Assembly (NCBI GenBank): GCA_002369195.1 | Contig: DFEW01000048.1 | Location: 44,055 to 74,005, forward strand | Source of the DNA: Christensenella sp. UBA3792 | GTDB taxonomy: Bacteria > Bacillota > Clostridia > Christensenellales > CAG-138 | DNA: 29,951 bases | Direction: 5' to 3' | In this document: positions 1 to 6,233 of the stretch, piece by piece | Layout of the letters: each line of letters begins with the position of its first letter | Numbering within the stretch: the first letter of the stretch is position 1 | Made by a program: the position numbers and the translations under genes | The notes under the pieces: model-generated | What the model saw: only the letters and a program-made list of their open reading frames with translations | What the model was told of the DNA's origin: nothing | Database searches by the model: none

Positions 1-1423
1 TGCCGGTGCCCTTGAATTCCTCGTAGACGATGTCGTCCATGCGGCTGCCGGTTTCGACGAGCGCGGTCGCGATCACGGTCAGCGAGCCGCCGTTCTCGAT
101 GTTTCTCGCCGCGCCGAAAAAGCGCTTCGGCTTGTGCAGCGCGCCGGGGTCCATGCCGCCGGACAGCGTTCTGCCGGTCGGCGGAATGACGAGATTGTAG
201 GCGCGGGTGAGGCGGGTGAGCGAATCCAAAAGGATCACGACGTCGCGTCCGTCCTCCACGAGGCGCATCGCGCGCTCCTGCACCATTTCCGCGATGCGGG
301 TGTGATGCTCGGGCAGCTCGTCAAACGTGGAGGAAACGACCTCGCCGCGGATGCTTCTGCGCATGTCGGTGACCTCCTCCGGACGCTCGTCGATGAGCAG
401 CACGATCAGGTGCGTGTCCGGATAGTTCTCCGTAATGCCGTTGGCGATCTGCTTTAACAGCGTCGTTTTGCCCGCCTTGGGCTGCGAGACGATCATCGCG
501 CGCTGTCCCTTGCCGATCGGCGCGATCAGGTCGATCAGACGCACGGACAGGTTGTTGGCTTTGCCCGGCGTTTCGAGCGTGTAACGCTCGTTCGGGAAGA
601 TCGGAACGAGGTCCTCGTAGTTGACGCGGTTCTGCGCATTCTCGTCAGGGTCCTTGCCGTTGACGCGGTCGACGTAGAGCAGCGCTTCATACTTGTCGCC
701 CTCGCGGCGCGCGCGGGTTCTGCCCTCGACGAAATCGCCGTTCTTGAGGTTGCAGCGGCGGATCTGCGCGTTCGCGACATATACGTCGTTCGGACCGGAG
801 TCGTAGTTCTGCACGCGGAGGAATCCGTAGCCCTCCATGATCTCCAGAACGCCTGCGGCGGTGCCGGTCTCCTGCGGCTGCGTCTGCTGCCGGTCGGGCT
901 CCTGCGCGCGTCCGTTGGCGCGCGGCGAGAAGGTGCGGCGGCCCTGCCGGTTGTTCTGCATATGCGGATTCGGCAGGACGCGCGCTGCGCCTGCCTGTTC
1001 GTGCTCGGCGGCTTCCGGCTTCGGCTCGGCCGGCTGCGCGGCCGGCTGCACGGCTTGCGTCGCATCGGGCTCGGGTTCGGGCTTGGGCGCTTCCGCGATC
1101 GCGTTGCGCGTGGGACGCGGCGGTCTGCCGACACGCTTCTTTTTCGGCTCGGCGGGCGCGGGGGACGGCGCAGCATCCTGTTTGGCGTCGGCGGGTGCCG
1201 TAGCCGCATCCTGCTTGGCGTCGGCGGGTGCCGGAGCCGCATCTGCCGGTTCGCTCTGCTCGCGCTTTGCGGGGCGACCGCGTTTTTTGGGCTGCGGAGC
1301 GGGCTGCTGCAGCAGTTCGATCAGCTCGGATTTTTTATATTTGCGGTAGGAAGGAATGCCGTGCTGCTTGGCAAGTTCGTACAGCTCGGCGATCGTTTTG
1401 GCTTGCAGTTCGGTTTGGTTCAC
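1..1423 (-). CDS. rho: Transcription termination factor Rho (3' end cut by window edge)
   Basis: This is the RNA-dependent hexameric ATPase that ends transcription at unstructured transcripts. About 474 residues are visible. The GTG start at 1423 has GGAGG six bases upstream. The domains run as follows: Rho_N, about residues 1-45 ([13 protein letters not shown], ending in ELIELLQQ); a long Pro/Ala/Lys/Glu-rich disordered linker, about 46-185, with an 11-residue repeat; a cold-shock RNA-binding domain containing GYGFLR near residue 200; and the ATPase core with Walker [10 protein letters not shown] (Lys319), Walker [16 protein letters not shown] and [13 protein letters not shown]. Compared with E. 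coli Rho, roughly the last 80 residues lie beyond base 1. The family call is certain. The linker makes it clearly longer than E. coli Rho, as in several Clostridia, Actinobacteria and Bacteroidetes. I could not find a convincing promoter in 1424-1585. Confidence 0.97.
   Translation of the reverse strand, partial: MNQTELQAKTIAELYELAKQHGIPSYRKYKKSELIELLQQPAPQPKKRGRPAKREQSEPADAAPAPADAKQDAATAPADAKQDAAPSPAPAEPKKKRVGRPPRPTRNAIAEAPKPEPEPDATQAVQPAAQPAEPKPEAAEHEQAGAARVLPNPHMQNNRQGRRTFSPRANGRAQEPDRQQTQPQETGTAAGVLEIMEGYGFLRVQNYDSGPNDVYVANAQIRRCNLKNGDFVEGRTRARREGDKYEALLYVDRVNGKDPDENAQNRVNYEDLVPIFPNERYTLETPGKANNLSVRLIDLIAPIGKGQRAMIVSQPKAGKTTLLKQIANGITENYPDTHLIVLLIDERPEEVTDMRRSIRGEVVSSTFDELPEHHTRIAEMVQERAMRLVEDGRDVVILLDSLTRLTRAYNLVIPPTGRTLSGGMDPGALHKPKRFFGAARNIENGGSLTVIATALVETGSRMDDIVYEEFKGTG
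1171..1236 (-). repeat. 33-bp tandem repeat (two copies) inside the rho linker
   Basis: Two adjacent 33-base copies (1171-1203 and 1204-1236) differ at a few positions and encode the repeated linker peptide [10 protein letters not shown] plus one variable residue. A partial third copy follows. The repeat stays in frame, so linker length can change without breaking the protein. Confidence 0.8.
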
Positions 1424-1585
1424 AGAATACCTCCGTATATGGGTTTTCAAATGGCTGAAACGTTTGTCAAATTCCGTAACATGCTTGAAATGGGTCATTT
1501 GATTTGCTGATTCCTATTGTAAAGGGAAGCGGCGGCGGTTGTCAAGCACTTTGCCGAAAAACGAACGGATGCGGCAAACTTCGAC

Positions 1586-1614
1586 GCGTATTGCCGCGCG
1601 GCGCCGCATACAAT
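1586..1614 (+). promoter_or_regulatory. Sigma-E-type sporulation promoter for yabPQ
   Basis: GCGTATT (1586-1592), a 14-base gap, then CATACAAT (1607-1614). The Bacillus subtilis sigma-E consensus is about GHATATT-N14-CATACANT, so six of seven -35 positions, all specified -10 positions and the spacing fit. Transcription would start near 1621, just before the AGGAGG ribosome site (1626-1631) of yabP. No sigma-A-like promoter is visible in the same gap. The function is inferred from the match and from known mother-cell expression of yabP and yabQ homologues. Confidence 0.72.
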
Positions 1615-1637
1615 GCGGTAAAGGCAGGAGGTGGCAT

Positions 1638-1922
1638 ATGGAACGCAAGAGTACGGACCTGTCGGTGAACGCGACGCATACGGTGCTGATCGAGGGACGG
1701 CGACGGATGCGCATCACGGGCGTCGTCGAGGTCGAACGCTTTTTTGAGGACGAGCTGACGGTTGAGACCGAGGTCGGCGCGCTGACGGTCTGGGGCGAGG
1801 GACTGAAGCTCGGCAGACTGAATCCGGACGACGGACAGGTGCTGCTGGAGGGCGAGATCGTCTCGATCGAGTACGAACAGCCGGAGCCGGAGCGCCGCCC
1901 GCTGTTCTTCCGCCGCAAATGA
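1638..1922 (+). CDS. yabP: Sporulation protein YabP
   Basis: A 94-residue YabP-family protein. Homologues are mother-cell sporulation proteins located at the forespore coat; their biochemical role is not settled. The sequence has the family pattern: an N-terminal basic stretch, then short beta-rich segments (HTVLIEGRRRMRITGVVEVERF, split here as one continuous early region; LTVWGEGLKLGRLN; VLLEGEIVSIEY) and a basic end. The start is the ATG at 1638 with AGGAGG seven bases upstream; an in-frame upstream extension lacks a ribosome site. Its stop overlaps the yabQ start in ATGA, so the pair is translationally coupled. The sigma-E-like promoter just upstream supports sporulation-specific expression. 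Confidence 0.9.
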   Translation: MERKSTDLSVNATHTVLIEGRRRMRITGVVEVERFFEDELTVETEVGALTVWGEGLKLGRLNPDDGQVLLEGEIVSIEYEQPEPERRPLFFRRK

Positions 1923-2224
1923 TCGACGTCACCGCGCAGCCGTATCAGGCGCTGCTGCTGTTCCACGGCGGGGCGGTTTCGGGACTGTTGTATCTGCTCG
2001 TGCGCCTCGTGCGCGACGGCGCAAAACGGCGGATTCGAACGCATCTTTGCGATGCGTTCTTTGTGCTGTGCCTTGCCGTGATCCTCTCGGGATACCTCTT
2101 TGCGGCGAACTGCGGGACGGTGCGCGCGTTTCTGTTGATCGCCTTTTCGCTCGGTTTTGCATCGGTTTACGCGCTGTTTTCGCCGTTGTTTACGCGAATA
2201 TCACAAAAAATACGCAAAAAATAG
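1919..2224 (+). CDS. yabQ: Spore cortex biosynthesis membrane protein YabQ
   Basis: A 101-residue membrane protein with three hydrophobic segments (about residues 10-30, 44-64 and 68-90) and a basic C-terminus (ISQKIRKK). YabQ homologues are mother-cell membrane proteins needed for spore cortex formation. B. subtilis YabQ is about twice this length, so this is a short version, as is common in Clostridia. The start codon overlaps the yabP stop. Recognition rests on position (directly after yabP, before divIC) as much as on sequence, because the family is poorly conserved. Confidence 0.82.
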   Translation: MIDVTAQPYQALLLFHGGAVSGLLYLLVRLVRDGAKRRIRTHLCDAFFVLCLAVILSGYLFAANCGTVRAFLLIAFSLGFASVYALFSPLFTRISQKIRKK

Positions 2225-2225
2225 G

Positions 2226-2254
2226 TTCCGTTTTGGTTTCGATTCTGCTATACT
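2226..2254 (+). promoter_or_regulatory. Extended -10 promoter for divIC (leaderless)
   Basis: TGCTATACT (2246-2254) is an extended -10 element. The -35 (TTCCGT, 2226-2231, 17-base gap) is weak, as expected when the extended -10 carries the contact. Only six bases separate the -10 from the divIC ATG, so the predicted start of transcription falls on or beside the start codon. Confidence 0.62.
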
Positions 2255-2260
2255 GACAGC

Positions 2261-2587
2261 ATGGAGAAATCGACGAAGCGGAGAATCCGCACCGTACATT
2301 TCAGATTGGTTCACTTTATCCTCGTGCTGATCACGTGCGTGGTTGTGCTTCTTGCGGTCCTGATTCCGCAGCGGCTGCGCATCAAGTCCGCGCGCGAGGA
2401 GTACAACAACCGCGTCGAAATCCTCAATCAGACCAAGCGCACCTATTCGCAGGAGCGCACGAATCTCGAGTATATGCGCACGGACGAGTACAAGATTCAG
2501 CAGGGCATGAGCAAATACGGCTGGCACTATCCGGCGGACACGATCATTGCGGACGACAGCAGCGTCCCGATCGGAGCAAACGAATGA
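2261..2587 (+). CDS. divIC: Septum formation initiator DivIC/FtsB family
   Basis: A 108-residue bitopic division protein. It has a basic cytoplasmic N-terminus (residues 1-16), one membrane span (about 17-38) and an extracellular coiled coil (about 42-80), then the DivIC/FtsB-type end with YKIQQGMSKYGWHYPAD. Homologues join FtsL and DivIB/FtsQ to activate septal wall synthesis. The order yabP-yabQ-divIC matches B. subtilis. There is no Shine-Dalgarno sequence before the ATG, and a -10 box ends six bases upstream, suggesting a leaderless transcript separate from the sporulation promoter. Its stop overlaps the next start (ATGA). Confidence 0.87.
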   Translation: MEKSTKRRIRTVHFRLVHFILVLITCVVVLLAVLIPQRLRIKSAREEYNNRVEILNQTKRTYSQERTNLEYMRTDEYKIQQGMSKYGWHYPADTIIADDSSVPIGANE

Positions 2588-3453
2588 GCCCGCAGGTCGC
2601 CGTCATCGACATCGGCAGCAATTCCGTCCGGCTGATGTTGGGCAGAGCGGAAAACGGACGGGTCATATCGCTCAAAAAGACGCTTTGTTCGACGCGCCTT
2701 GCAAAGGACATCGACCGCACCGGACGGCTTACGGAGGATCGCATGGCGGACACCGTCGACGCGATCGAAGCGTTCGTGCATCAGGCAAGCGCCTTTGGCG
2801 TGCCGATCATCATTTATGCGACCAGCGCCGTGCGCGACGCATCCAATCGCGACGACTTTTGCGCGCGCGTTCTGGCGCGGACCGGCATCGGCGTGCATGT
2901 GTTGTCCGGCGAGGAGGAAGGCAATTACGCGTTCTCGGCGGTAACGGGCGGGGAAGGCACCGTGTTCGACATCGGCGGCGGCAGCTTTCAGGTCGTCACA
3001 AAGGAACAATCGCTGAGCTACCCGTGCGGGTGCGTGCGCGCAAAGGACGTTTGCGACGCGAGCGATCCGGACACGCTCGAACGCGAGCTGTTCGCGTGGA
3101 TCGATCAAAAGGCGGCACCCCTGCCGACCGTCCCGCAGCCGGTGTACGGCGTGGGCGGCACGATCACGAGCATTGGCGCGCTGCTCGCAAACCAGCGCGT
3201 GTATGACGGCGCGAACCTGTGCGACATTACGCTGCCCGATCTCGACCGGATGCGGCGCGAATGGAGCGCGGTTTCGGAGGCGGACCGTCTCAATCATCCG
3301 CTGCTGACGCAAAAGCGCGGGGACATTATCCTGCAGGGCATGACGATCCTGCGCTATCAGATGGTGCGCACCGGCACCGAGCGCGTCATTCCGTCCGACC
3401 GCGACGGCATGGAGGGAATCGCGCAGGCGCTGTGGCTTGCATCGAACCGGTAG
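2584..3453 (+). CDS. Ppx/GppA-family exopolyphosphatase / pppGpp phosphohydrolase
   Basis: A 289-residue sugar-kinase/actin-fold phosphatase. Family motifs are clear: phosphate-1 loop VIDIGSNSVRLML (from residue 7), YATSAVRDASN, the GEEEG segment, phosphate-2 loop VFDIGGGSFQV, and GVGGTITSIGALL near residue 190. The family removes terminal phosphate from polyphosphate or pppGpp. At this length only the two ASKHA subdomains are present, without the HD-like C-terminal domain of E. coli Ppx/GppA, so it resembles the short single-module versions. The substrate cannot be told from sequence. The ATG overlaps the divIC stop by four bases, so it is in the same transcript. Confidence 0.9.
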   Translation: MSPQVAVIDIGSNSVRLMLGRAENGRVISLKKTLCSTRLAKDIDRTGRLTEDRMADTVDAIEAFVHQASAFGVPIIIYATSAVRDASNRDDFCARVLARTGIGVHVLSGEEEGNYAFSAVTGGEGTVFDIGGGSFQVVTKEQSLSYPCGCVRAKDVCDASDPDTLERELFAWIDQKAAPLPTVPQPVYGVGGTITSIGALLANQRVYDGANLCDITLPDLDRMRREWSAVSEADRLNHPLLTQKRGDIILQGMTILRYQMVRTGTERVIPSDRDGMEGIAQALWLASNR

Positions 3454-3474
3454 AAACCAAACGGAGGCGAGAAC

Positions 3475-3756
3475 ATGGAACGCAAGGAAAAAGGGTGGAG
3501 AATCGCATCGTACATCTTCGGCGGGATCGGCGCGGCGCTGCTCGTCACGATCCTCGTGCTGAAGATCCTGAAGTTCGACATCATGCTGTGGACGCTGCCG
3601 CTCGTGGCGGTCGTGATCCTGTTCCTCATTTCGGACGAACGCGCGCGCATGCTGAAGCGCAAGCGCATCGTCGCGGATGCGAAGCCGGAGGACGCGCCCG
3701 CACCGGAACCGACGCTCCCGAAGGAAGCGTTCGAATTTGAACGGAAGGATTCGTAA
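3475..3756 (+). CDS. Small two-span membrane protein, unknown function
   Basis: A 93-residue protein with GGAGG nine bases before the ATG. It has a short basic N-terminus, two adjacent hydrophobic segments (about residues 11-30 and 35-53) joined by a short turn, then a charged cytoplasmic-looking tail with a Pro/Ala/Glu-rich stretch (DAPAPEPTLPKEA). I do not recognise the family. It lies 21 bases after the Ppx/GppA gene and 3 bases before the rlmA-type gene, all on one strand, so it is probably co-transcribed. Good ribosome site, hydrophobic pattern and tight spacing make it a real gene. Confidence 0.78.
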   Translation: MERKEKGWRIASYIFGGIGAALLVTILVLKILKFDIMLWTLPLVAVVILFLISDERARMLKRKRIVADAKPEDAPAPEPTLPKEAFEFERKDS

Positions 3757-3759
3757 GCT

Positions 3760-4566
3760 TTGAGCGCCGAAAAGTTTTTCACGCATATCGATCTGCTGCG
3801 CTGTCCCGCCTGCGGGACGGCGTTTTCGCAGCAAGACCGCGCGCTGGTCTGCAAAAACGGACACACGTTCGATCCCTCGAAAAAGGGCTATGTGCATTTT
3901 CTGCCGAACGCGAGACCGTCGAAGTACGATGCGGCGCTGTTCGAGGCGCGCCGCCGTATTCTGGAGGGCGGGTTCTACGACGCCGTGATCGAAGCGATCC
4001 GCGCGCGCATGCCTGCCGATCCCGCCGTCGTGCTTGACGCGGGCTGCGGCGACGGCACGTTCACCAAGGCGCTTGCCGCGGGCGTGACCGTCGGGGTCGA
4101 CAATTCGAAGGATGCGATCGCACTCGCCGCGCGCGGCGGCAATCCGATCCTGTGGACGGTCGCGGACCTGACGCGGCTGCCGCTTGCCGACGGCAGCGTC
4201 GACGTGATCCTAAATCTGTTTTCGCCTGCGCATTACGGCGAGTTCCGCCGCGTCTTGAAGCCGGACGGGCTTTTGCTGAAGCTCGTCCCGCAATCGGGCT
4301 ATCTTGGGGAGATCCGCGCGCTGATGGGCGACCGGCTGCGGCACGATTCGTACGCGAACGACGCGGTCGTTTCGCATCTTGCGGCGCAGTTTCATCTGCT
4401 CGATCGCGTGCGCGTGACGAACACGTTTTCGCTCACGCCGGAGCAGGCGCGCGACTTTCTTGCCATGACGCCGCTGACGTTCGGCGCGGATCCGTCGTCG
4501 CTCGACGCGGCGGCATTGACCGCCGTCACGGTCGATGCGGAGCTTCTGATTGCCAAAAAACAGTAA
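3760..4566 (+). CDS. RlmA-family 23S rRNA (guanine-N1) methyltransferase
   Basis: A 268-residue SAM-dependent methyltransferase. The N-terminus holds the RlmA zinc site, Cys15, Cys18, Cys31 and His35 (CPACG ... CKNGH), followed by the conserved DPSKKGYVHFLP segment. The SAM-binding motif is VLDAGCGDGTF (residues 91-101), and a later FSPAHYGEFRRVLKPDG segment matches the family. Members methylate N1 of G745 or G748 in 23S rRNA helix 35; the type (I or II) cannot be decided here, and type II confers tylosin resistance in its hosts. The start is TTG at 3760, chosen because GGAAGGAT lies at a suitable distance and the zinc motif begins soon after. A strong terminator follows at once. Confidence 0.88.
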   Translation: MSAEKFFTHIDLLRCPACGTAFSQQDRALVCKNGHTFDPSKKGYVHFLPNARPSKYDAALFEARRRILEGGFYDAVIEAIRARMPADPAVVLDAGCGDGTFTKALAAGVTVGVDNSKDAIALAARGGNPILWTVADLTRLPLADGSVDVILNLFSPAHYGEFRRVLKPDGLLLKLVPQSGYLGEIRALMGDRLRHDSYANDAVVSHLAAQFHLLDRVRVTNTFSLTPEQARDFLAMTPLTFGADPSSLDAAALTAVTVDAELLIAKKQ

Positions 4567-4597
4567 CACGGACCCGAAAAGGTCCGTGCTTTTTTTC
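4567..4597 (+). terminator. Rho-independent terminator, probably bidirectional
   Basis: Eight-base-pair stem CACGGACC/GGTCCGTG (4567-4574 with 4581-4588), six-base loop, then C and seven T. On the minus strand the same hairpin is followed six bases later by a run of six T (A run at 4555-4560), so it may also serve the converging gene at 4610-5323. Confidence 0.9.
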
Positions 4598-4609
4598 GGT
4601 AGGACGCGC

Positions 4610-5323
4610 TCAGTAGGACGCGCGCCTGATGTTCGCGTCGTGCTCTGCGTCGGGCAGGTTGTGTACGTGCGAGCGGCTGCCGGTTACGTAGAGACAGACA
4701 CGGTTATCACCGTCCCATTGCATCGAGGCGGCGATCCATTGACCGTCCAGCTCCAGAAGCGCCGCGCATTTATAAAAGCTGTTCGACGCGCCGAGCCAGC
4801 GCTCCAGGAGCGTTTGCGACGCCGTGCGCTCGGAAAGGGGAACGGGGAGCGTCAGCTCCGCATGCTGTTCACCGCCCGAAAAGAGCAGGCGCACATCCTC
4901 GCCGGTCGCGGCGTTTCGCACCGTGTACGGCTCGCCCTCGACGAGCTTGGGCTGCAGCTCCTCCCAGGTCAGCGCAAGACCGCGCTGCGCGATCGCGCCC
5001 TGCGCGGTATAGGTCAGCGGAACTTCGGCGTGGAAATCGACGCGCTTTGCCCCGCGGGAAAACAGGGTGCGCAGGGTCTCGGAGCCGATCGAGCCGTCGC
5101 TCATGATGCCGGACGCCGCCTGATACGCGACGACTGCGCTTCGGGTGACCGTCTGATAGCTGCCGGTCGGCTTATAGGTATAGAAACCGAGGTCGAAGAG
5201 CCGCATCTGTACGCGCACGACCTCTTCGCCCTTGGAACCCTGCTGCATCAGTTCATCCGCTTCGCCCACGCCCGCAGCGGCGAGCATCGCGAGGGCGAGC
5301 AGGATCAGGAACACCCGTTTCAT
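4610..5323 (-). CDS. Secreted peptidoglycan-binding-like protein
   Basis: A 237-residue exported protein. A signal peptide (MKRVFLILLALAMLAAAGV) ends near residue 22. Residues about 26-90 form a PG_binding_1-type repeat (GSKGEEVVRVQMRLFDLGFY ... IGSETLRTLF), a domain that holds proteins on peptidoglycan. The remaining 140 residues contain a beta-rich region that I do not recognise, with the pattern LLELDGQWIAASMQWDGDN. No catalytic motif is visible. The start at 5323 is set by the signal peptide; there is no Shine-Dalgarno sequence and TATAAT ends six bases before the ATG, so the message looks leaderless. It diverges from the small Cys-rich gene at 5400. Confidence 0.82.
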   Translation of the reverse strand: MKRVFLILLALAMLAAAGVGEADELMQQGSKGEEVVRVQMRLFDLGFYTYKPTGSYQTVTRSAVVAYQAASGIMSDGSIGSETLRTLFSRGAKRVDFHAEVPLTYTAQGAIAQRGLALTWEELQPKLVEGEPYTVRNAATGEDVRLLFSGGEQHAELTLPVPLSERTASQTLLERWLGASNSFYKCAALLELDGQWIAASMQWDGDNRVCLYVTGSRSHVHNLPDAEHDANIRRASY

Positions 5324-5329
5324 GGTTTG

Positions 5330-5358
5330 ATTATAACACATCGCGCGGCGCTTGAAAA
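5330..5358 (-). promoter_or_regulatory. Extended -10 promoter for the 4610-5323 gene (leaderless)
   Basis: On the minus strand TTTTCA (5353-5358), a 17-base gap, then TGTTATAAT (hexamer 5330-5335). Six bases separate the hexamer from the ATG. The -35 overlaps that of the divergent promoter at 5352-5380. Confidence 0.78.
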
Positions 5359-5362
5359 GCGC
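5348..5362. promoter_or_regulatory. Palindrome over the shared -35 boxes (possible operator)
   Basis: GCGCTT-GAA-AAGCGC is a perfect 6+6 inverted repeat centred on the overlapping -35 elements of two divergent promoters. A related inverted repeat (GCCTT-TTC-AAGGC) covers the -35 of the promoter at 15565-15593. Binding by a regulator is an inference. Confidence 0.5.
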
Positions 5363-5380
5363 GGATTTCGGTGGTACAAT
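5352..5380 (+). promoter_or_regulatory. Promoter for the small Cys-rich gene
   Basis: TTGAAA (5352-5357), a 17-base gap, and TGGTACAAT (hexamer 5375-5380), an extended -10. Start of transcription is expected near 5387, at the edge of the GGAGGTGA ribosome site, so the leader is only about 13 bases. Confidence 0.8.
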
Positions 5381-5399
5381 AGCGCATGGAGGTGATTTC

Positions 5400-5606
5400 A
5401 TGCGCTGCAGTTGTCAACGGTGCGGAACGTATATGGTGCAGGACGAGAAAGGCGTAATGAGCCGCTGCATCTGTCCCGAGTGCTTCTTTACGTGTTCCGC
5501 GTGCGTATCCGGCTCCGGCGGGCAGCCGCTGGACATCGAATCGCTCAAAATGCTCGCCCTCCTTCGCGAAGCGCAGGGCGACGGCAGCGAGGATTACGAG
5601 CCGTAG
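5400..5606 (+). CDS. Small Cys-rich, probably zinc-binding protein
   Basis: A 68-residue protein. The ATG at 5400 follows GGAGGTGA (5386-5393). Three cysteine clusters lie in the first 40 residues: CSCQRC, CICPEC and CSAC, eight cysteines in all, enough for two zinc-ribbon or rubredoxin-like knuckles. An acidic helix-like tail ends at EDYEP. I do not recognise a family. It has its own promoter and terminator, so it is a single-gene unit divergent from the secreted peptidoglycan-binding-like gene, with which it shares promoter DNA. A role in metal or redox sensing is possible but not shown. Confidence 0.78.
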   Translation: MRCSCQRCGTYMVQDEKGVMSRCICPECFFTCSACVSGSGGQPLDIESLKMLALLREAQGDGSEDYEP

Positions 5607-5622
5607 CACAGCCCGTCCGATC

Positions 5623-5651
5623 GCCTTCCCCTGCACGGGGAGGGCTTTTTT
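5623..5651 (+). terminator. Rho-independent terminator of the Cys-rich gene
   Basis: Nine-base-pair stem GCCTTCCCC/GGGGAGGGC (5623-5631 with 5637-5645, one T-G pair), five-base loop, then six T. Its T run overlaps the stop codon of the converging gene at 5650. Confidence 0.88.
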
Positions 5652-6183
5652 ATAGATCGATCGTGAACAGCACGGCGGGGGAAGCGAGCGTCAGCTTGTG
5701 CAGACGGTCGGGACGGACGGAGAGGAACGAATCCTCCGGCACCGAAACGCCGCCGACCGTGTTTGCAACCGCTGTGTATACGTACACGAACGCATGGGGG
5801 AGCAGGTCGCTTTCGCCCGCGGGCAGGACGCGCATCTCGCCGTGCGCGCCTTTCAGCATCAGATTGAGGTCGCGTCCGCTGCCGCGGCAGTAGACGTCGT
5901 CGTCGCCCGAAAAGCGCAGCACCTTGCCGTTTTGCAGGTACTGCCAGCGTGCGCCGTTGATCTTCAGGTAAAACCCGTCGCAAAGCGGGGTCAGGTCGCG
6001 CGTCACGCCGGGCAGCGGCGTAAAATGCGATTCGCTCAGCGCGACATAAGCGCTGCTGATGCGAAAGAGAAACTCGCGCGCGGCGTACGAGCCGGTCGGC
6101 GGATAGAGCATGTATTCCTGCGTCGTGCCGCCGGACCATGCCGTCGTTTTGCGGGTGCTCGGATCGATGATTTGAACTTCCAT
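5650..6183 (-). CDS. HutD/Ves-family cupin-like protein
   Basis: A 177-residue protein of the HutD/Ves family (a bicupin-like fold). Diagnostic segments are TTQEYMLYPPTGSYAAREFLFRIS (read as two adjoining parts), FRISSAYVALSESHFTPLPGVTRDLTPL (likewise) and a later GDDDVYCRGSGRDLNLMLK. Family members include HutD, linked to histidine use, and the E. coli cold- and stress-linked Ves protein; biochemical function is not established. No hut genes are nearby, so a histidine role is not supported here. The ATG at 6183 is preceded by GGAGG five bases upstream. A terminator hairpin sits directly before that ribosome site, so expression may depend on readthrough from the VanW-type gene. Confidence 0.87.
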   Translation of the reverse strand: MEVQIIDPSTRKTTAWSGGTTQEYMLYPPTGSYAAREFLFRISSAYVALSESHFTPLPGVTRDLTPLCDGFYLKINGARWQYLQNGKVLRFSGDDDVYCRGSGRDLNLMLKGAHGEMRVLPAGESDLLPHAFVYVYTAVANTVGGVSVPEDSFLSVRPDRLHKLTLASPAVLFTIDL

Positions 6184-6195
6184 ATGTTCCTCCCC

Positions 6196-6226
6196 AAAAA
6201 ACAGGACTGTCCGTTCGACAGTCCTG
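6196..6226 (-). terminator. Terminator between the VanW-type gene and the HutD-family gene
   Basis: On the minus strand a ten-base-pair stem CAGGACTGTC/GACAGTCCTG (arms 6217-6226 and 6202-6211, five-base loop) is followed by six T (6196-6201). The T run is directly followed by GGGGAGG, the ribosome site of the next gene. Confidence 0.88.
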
Positions 6227-6233
6227 AACTTGT

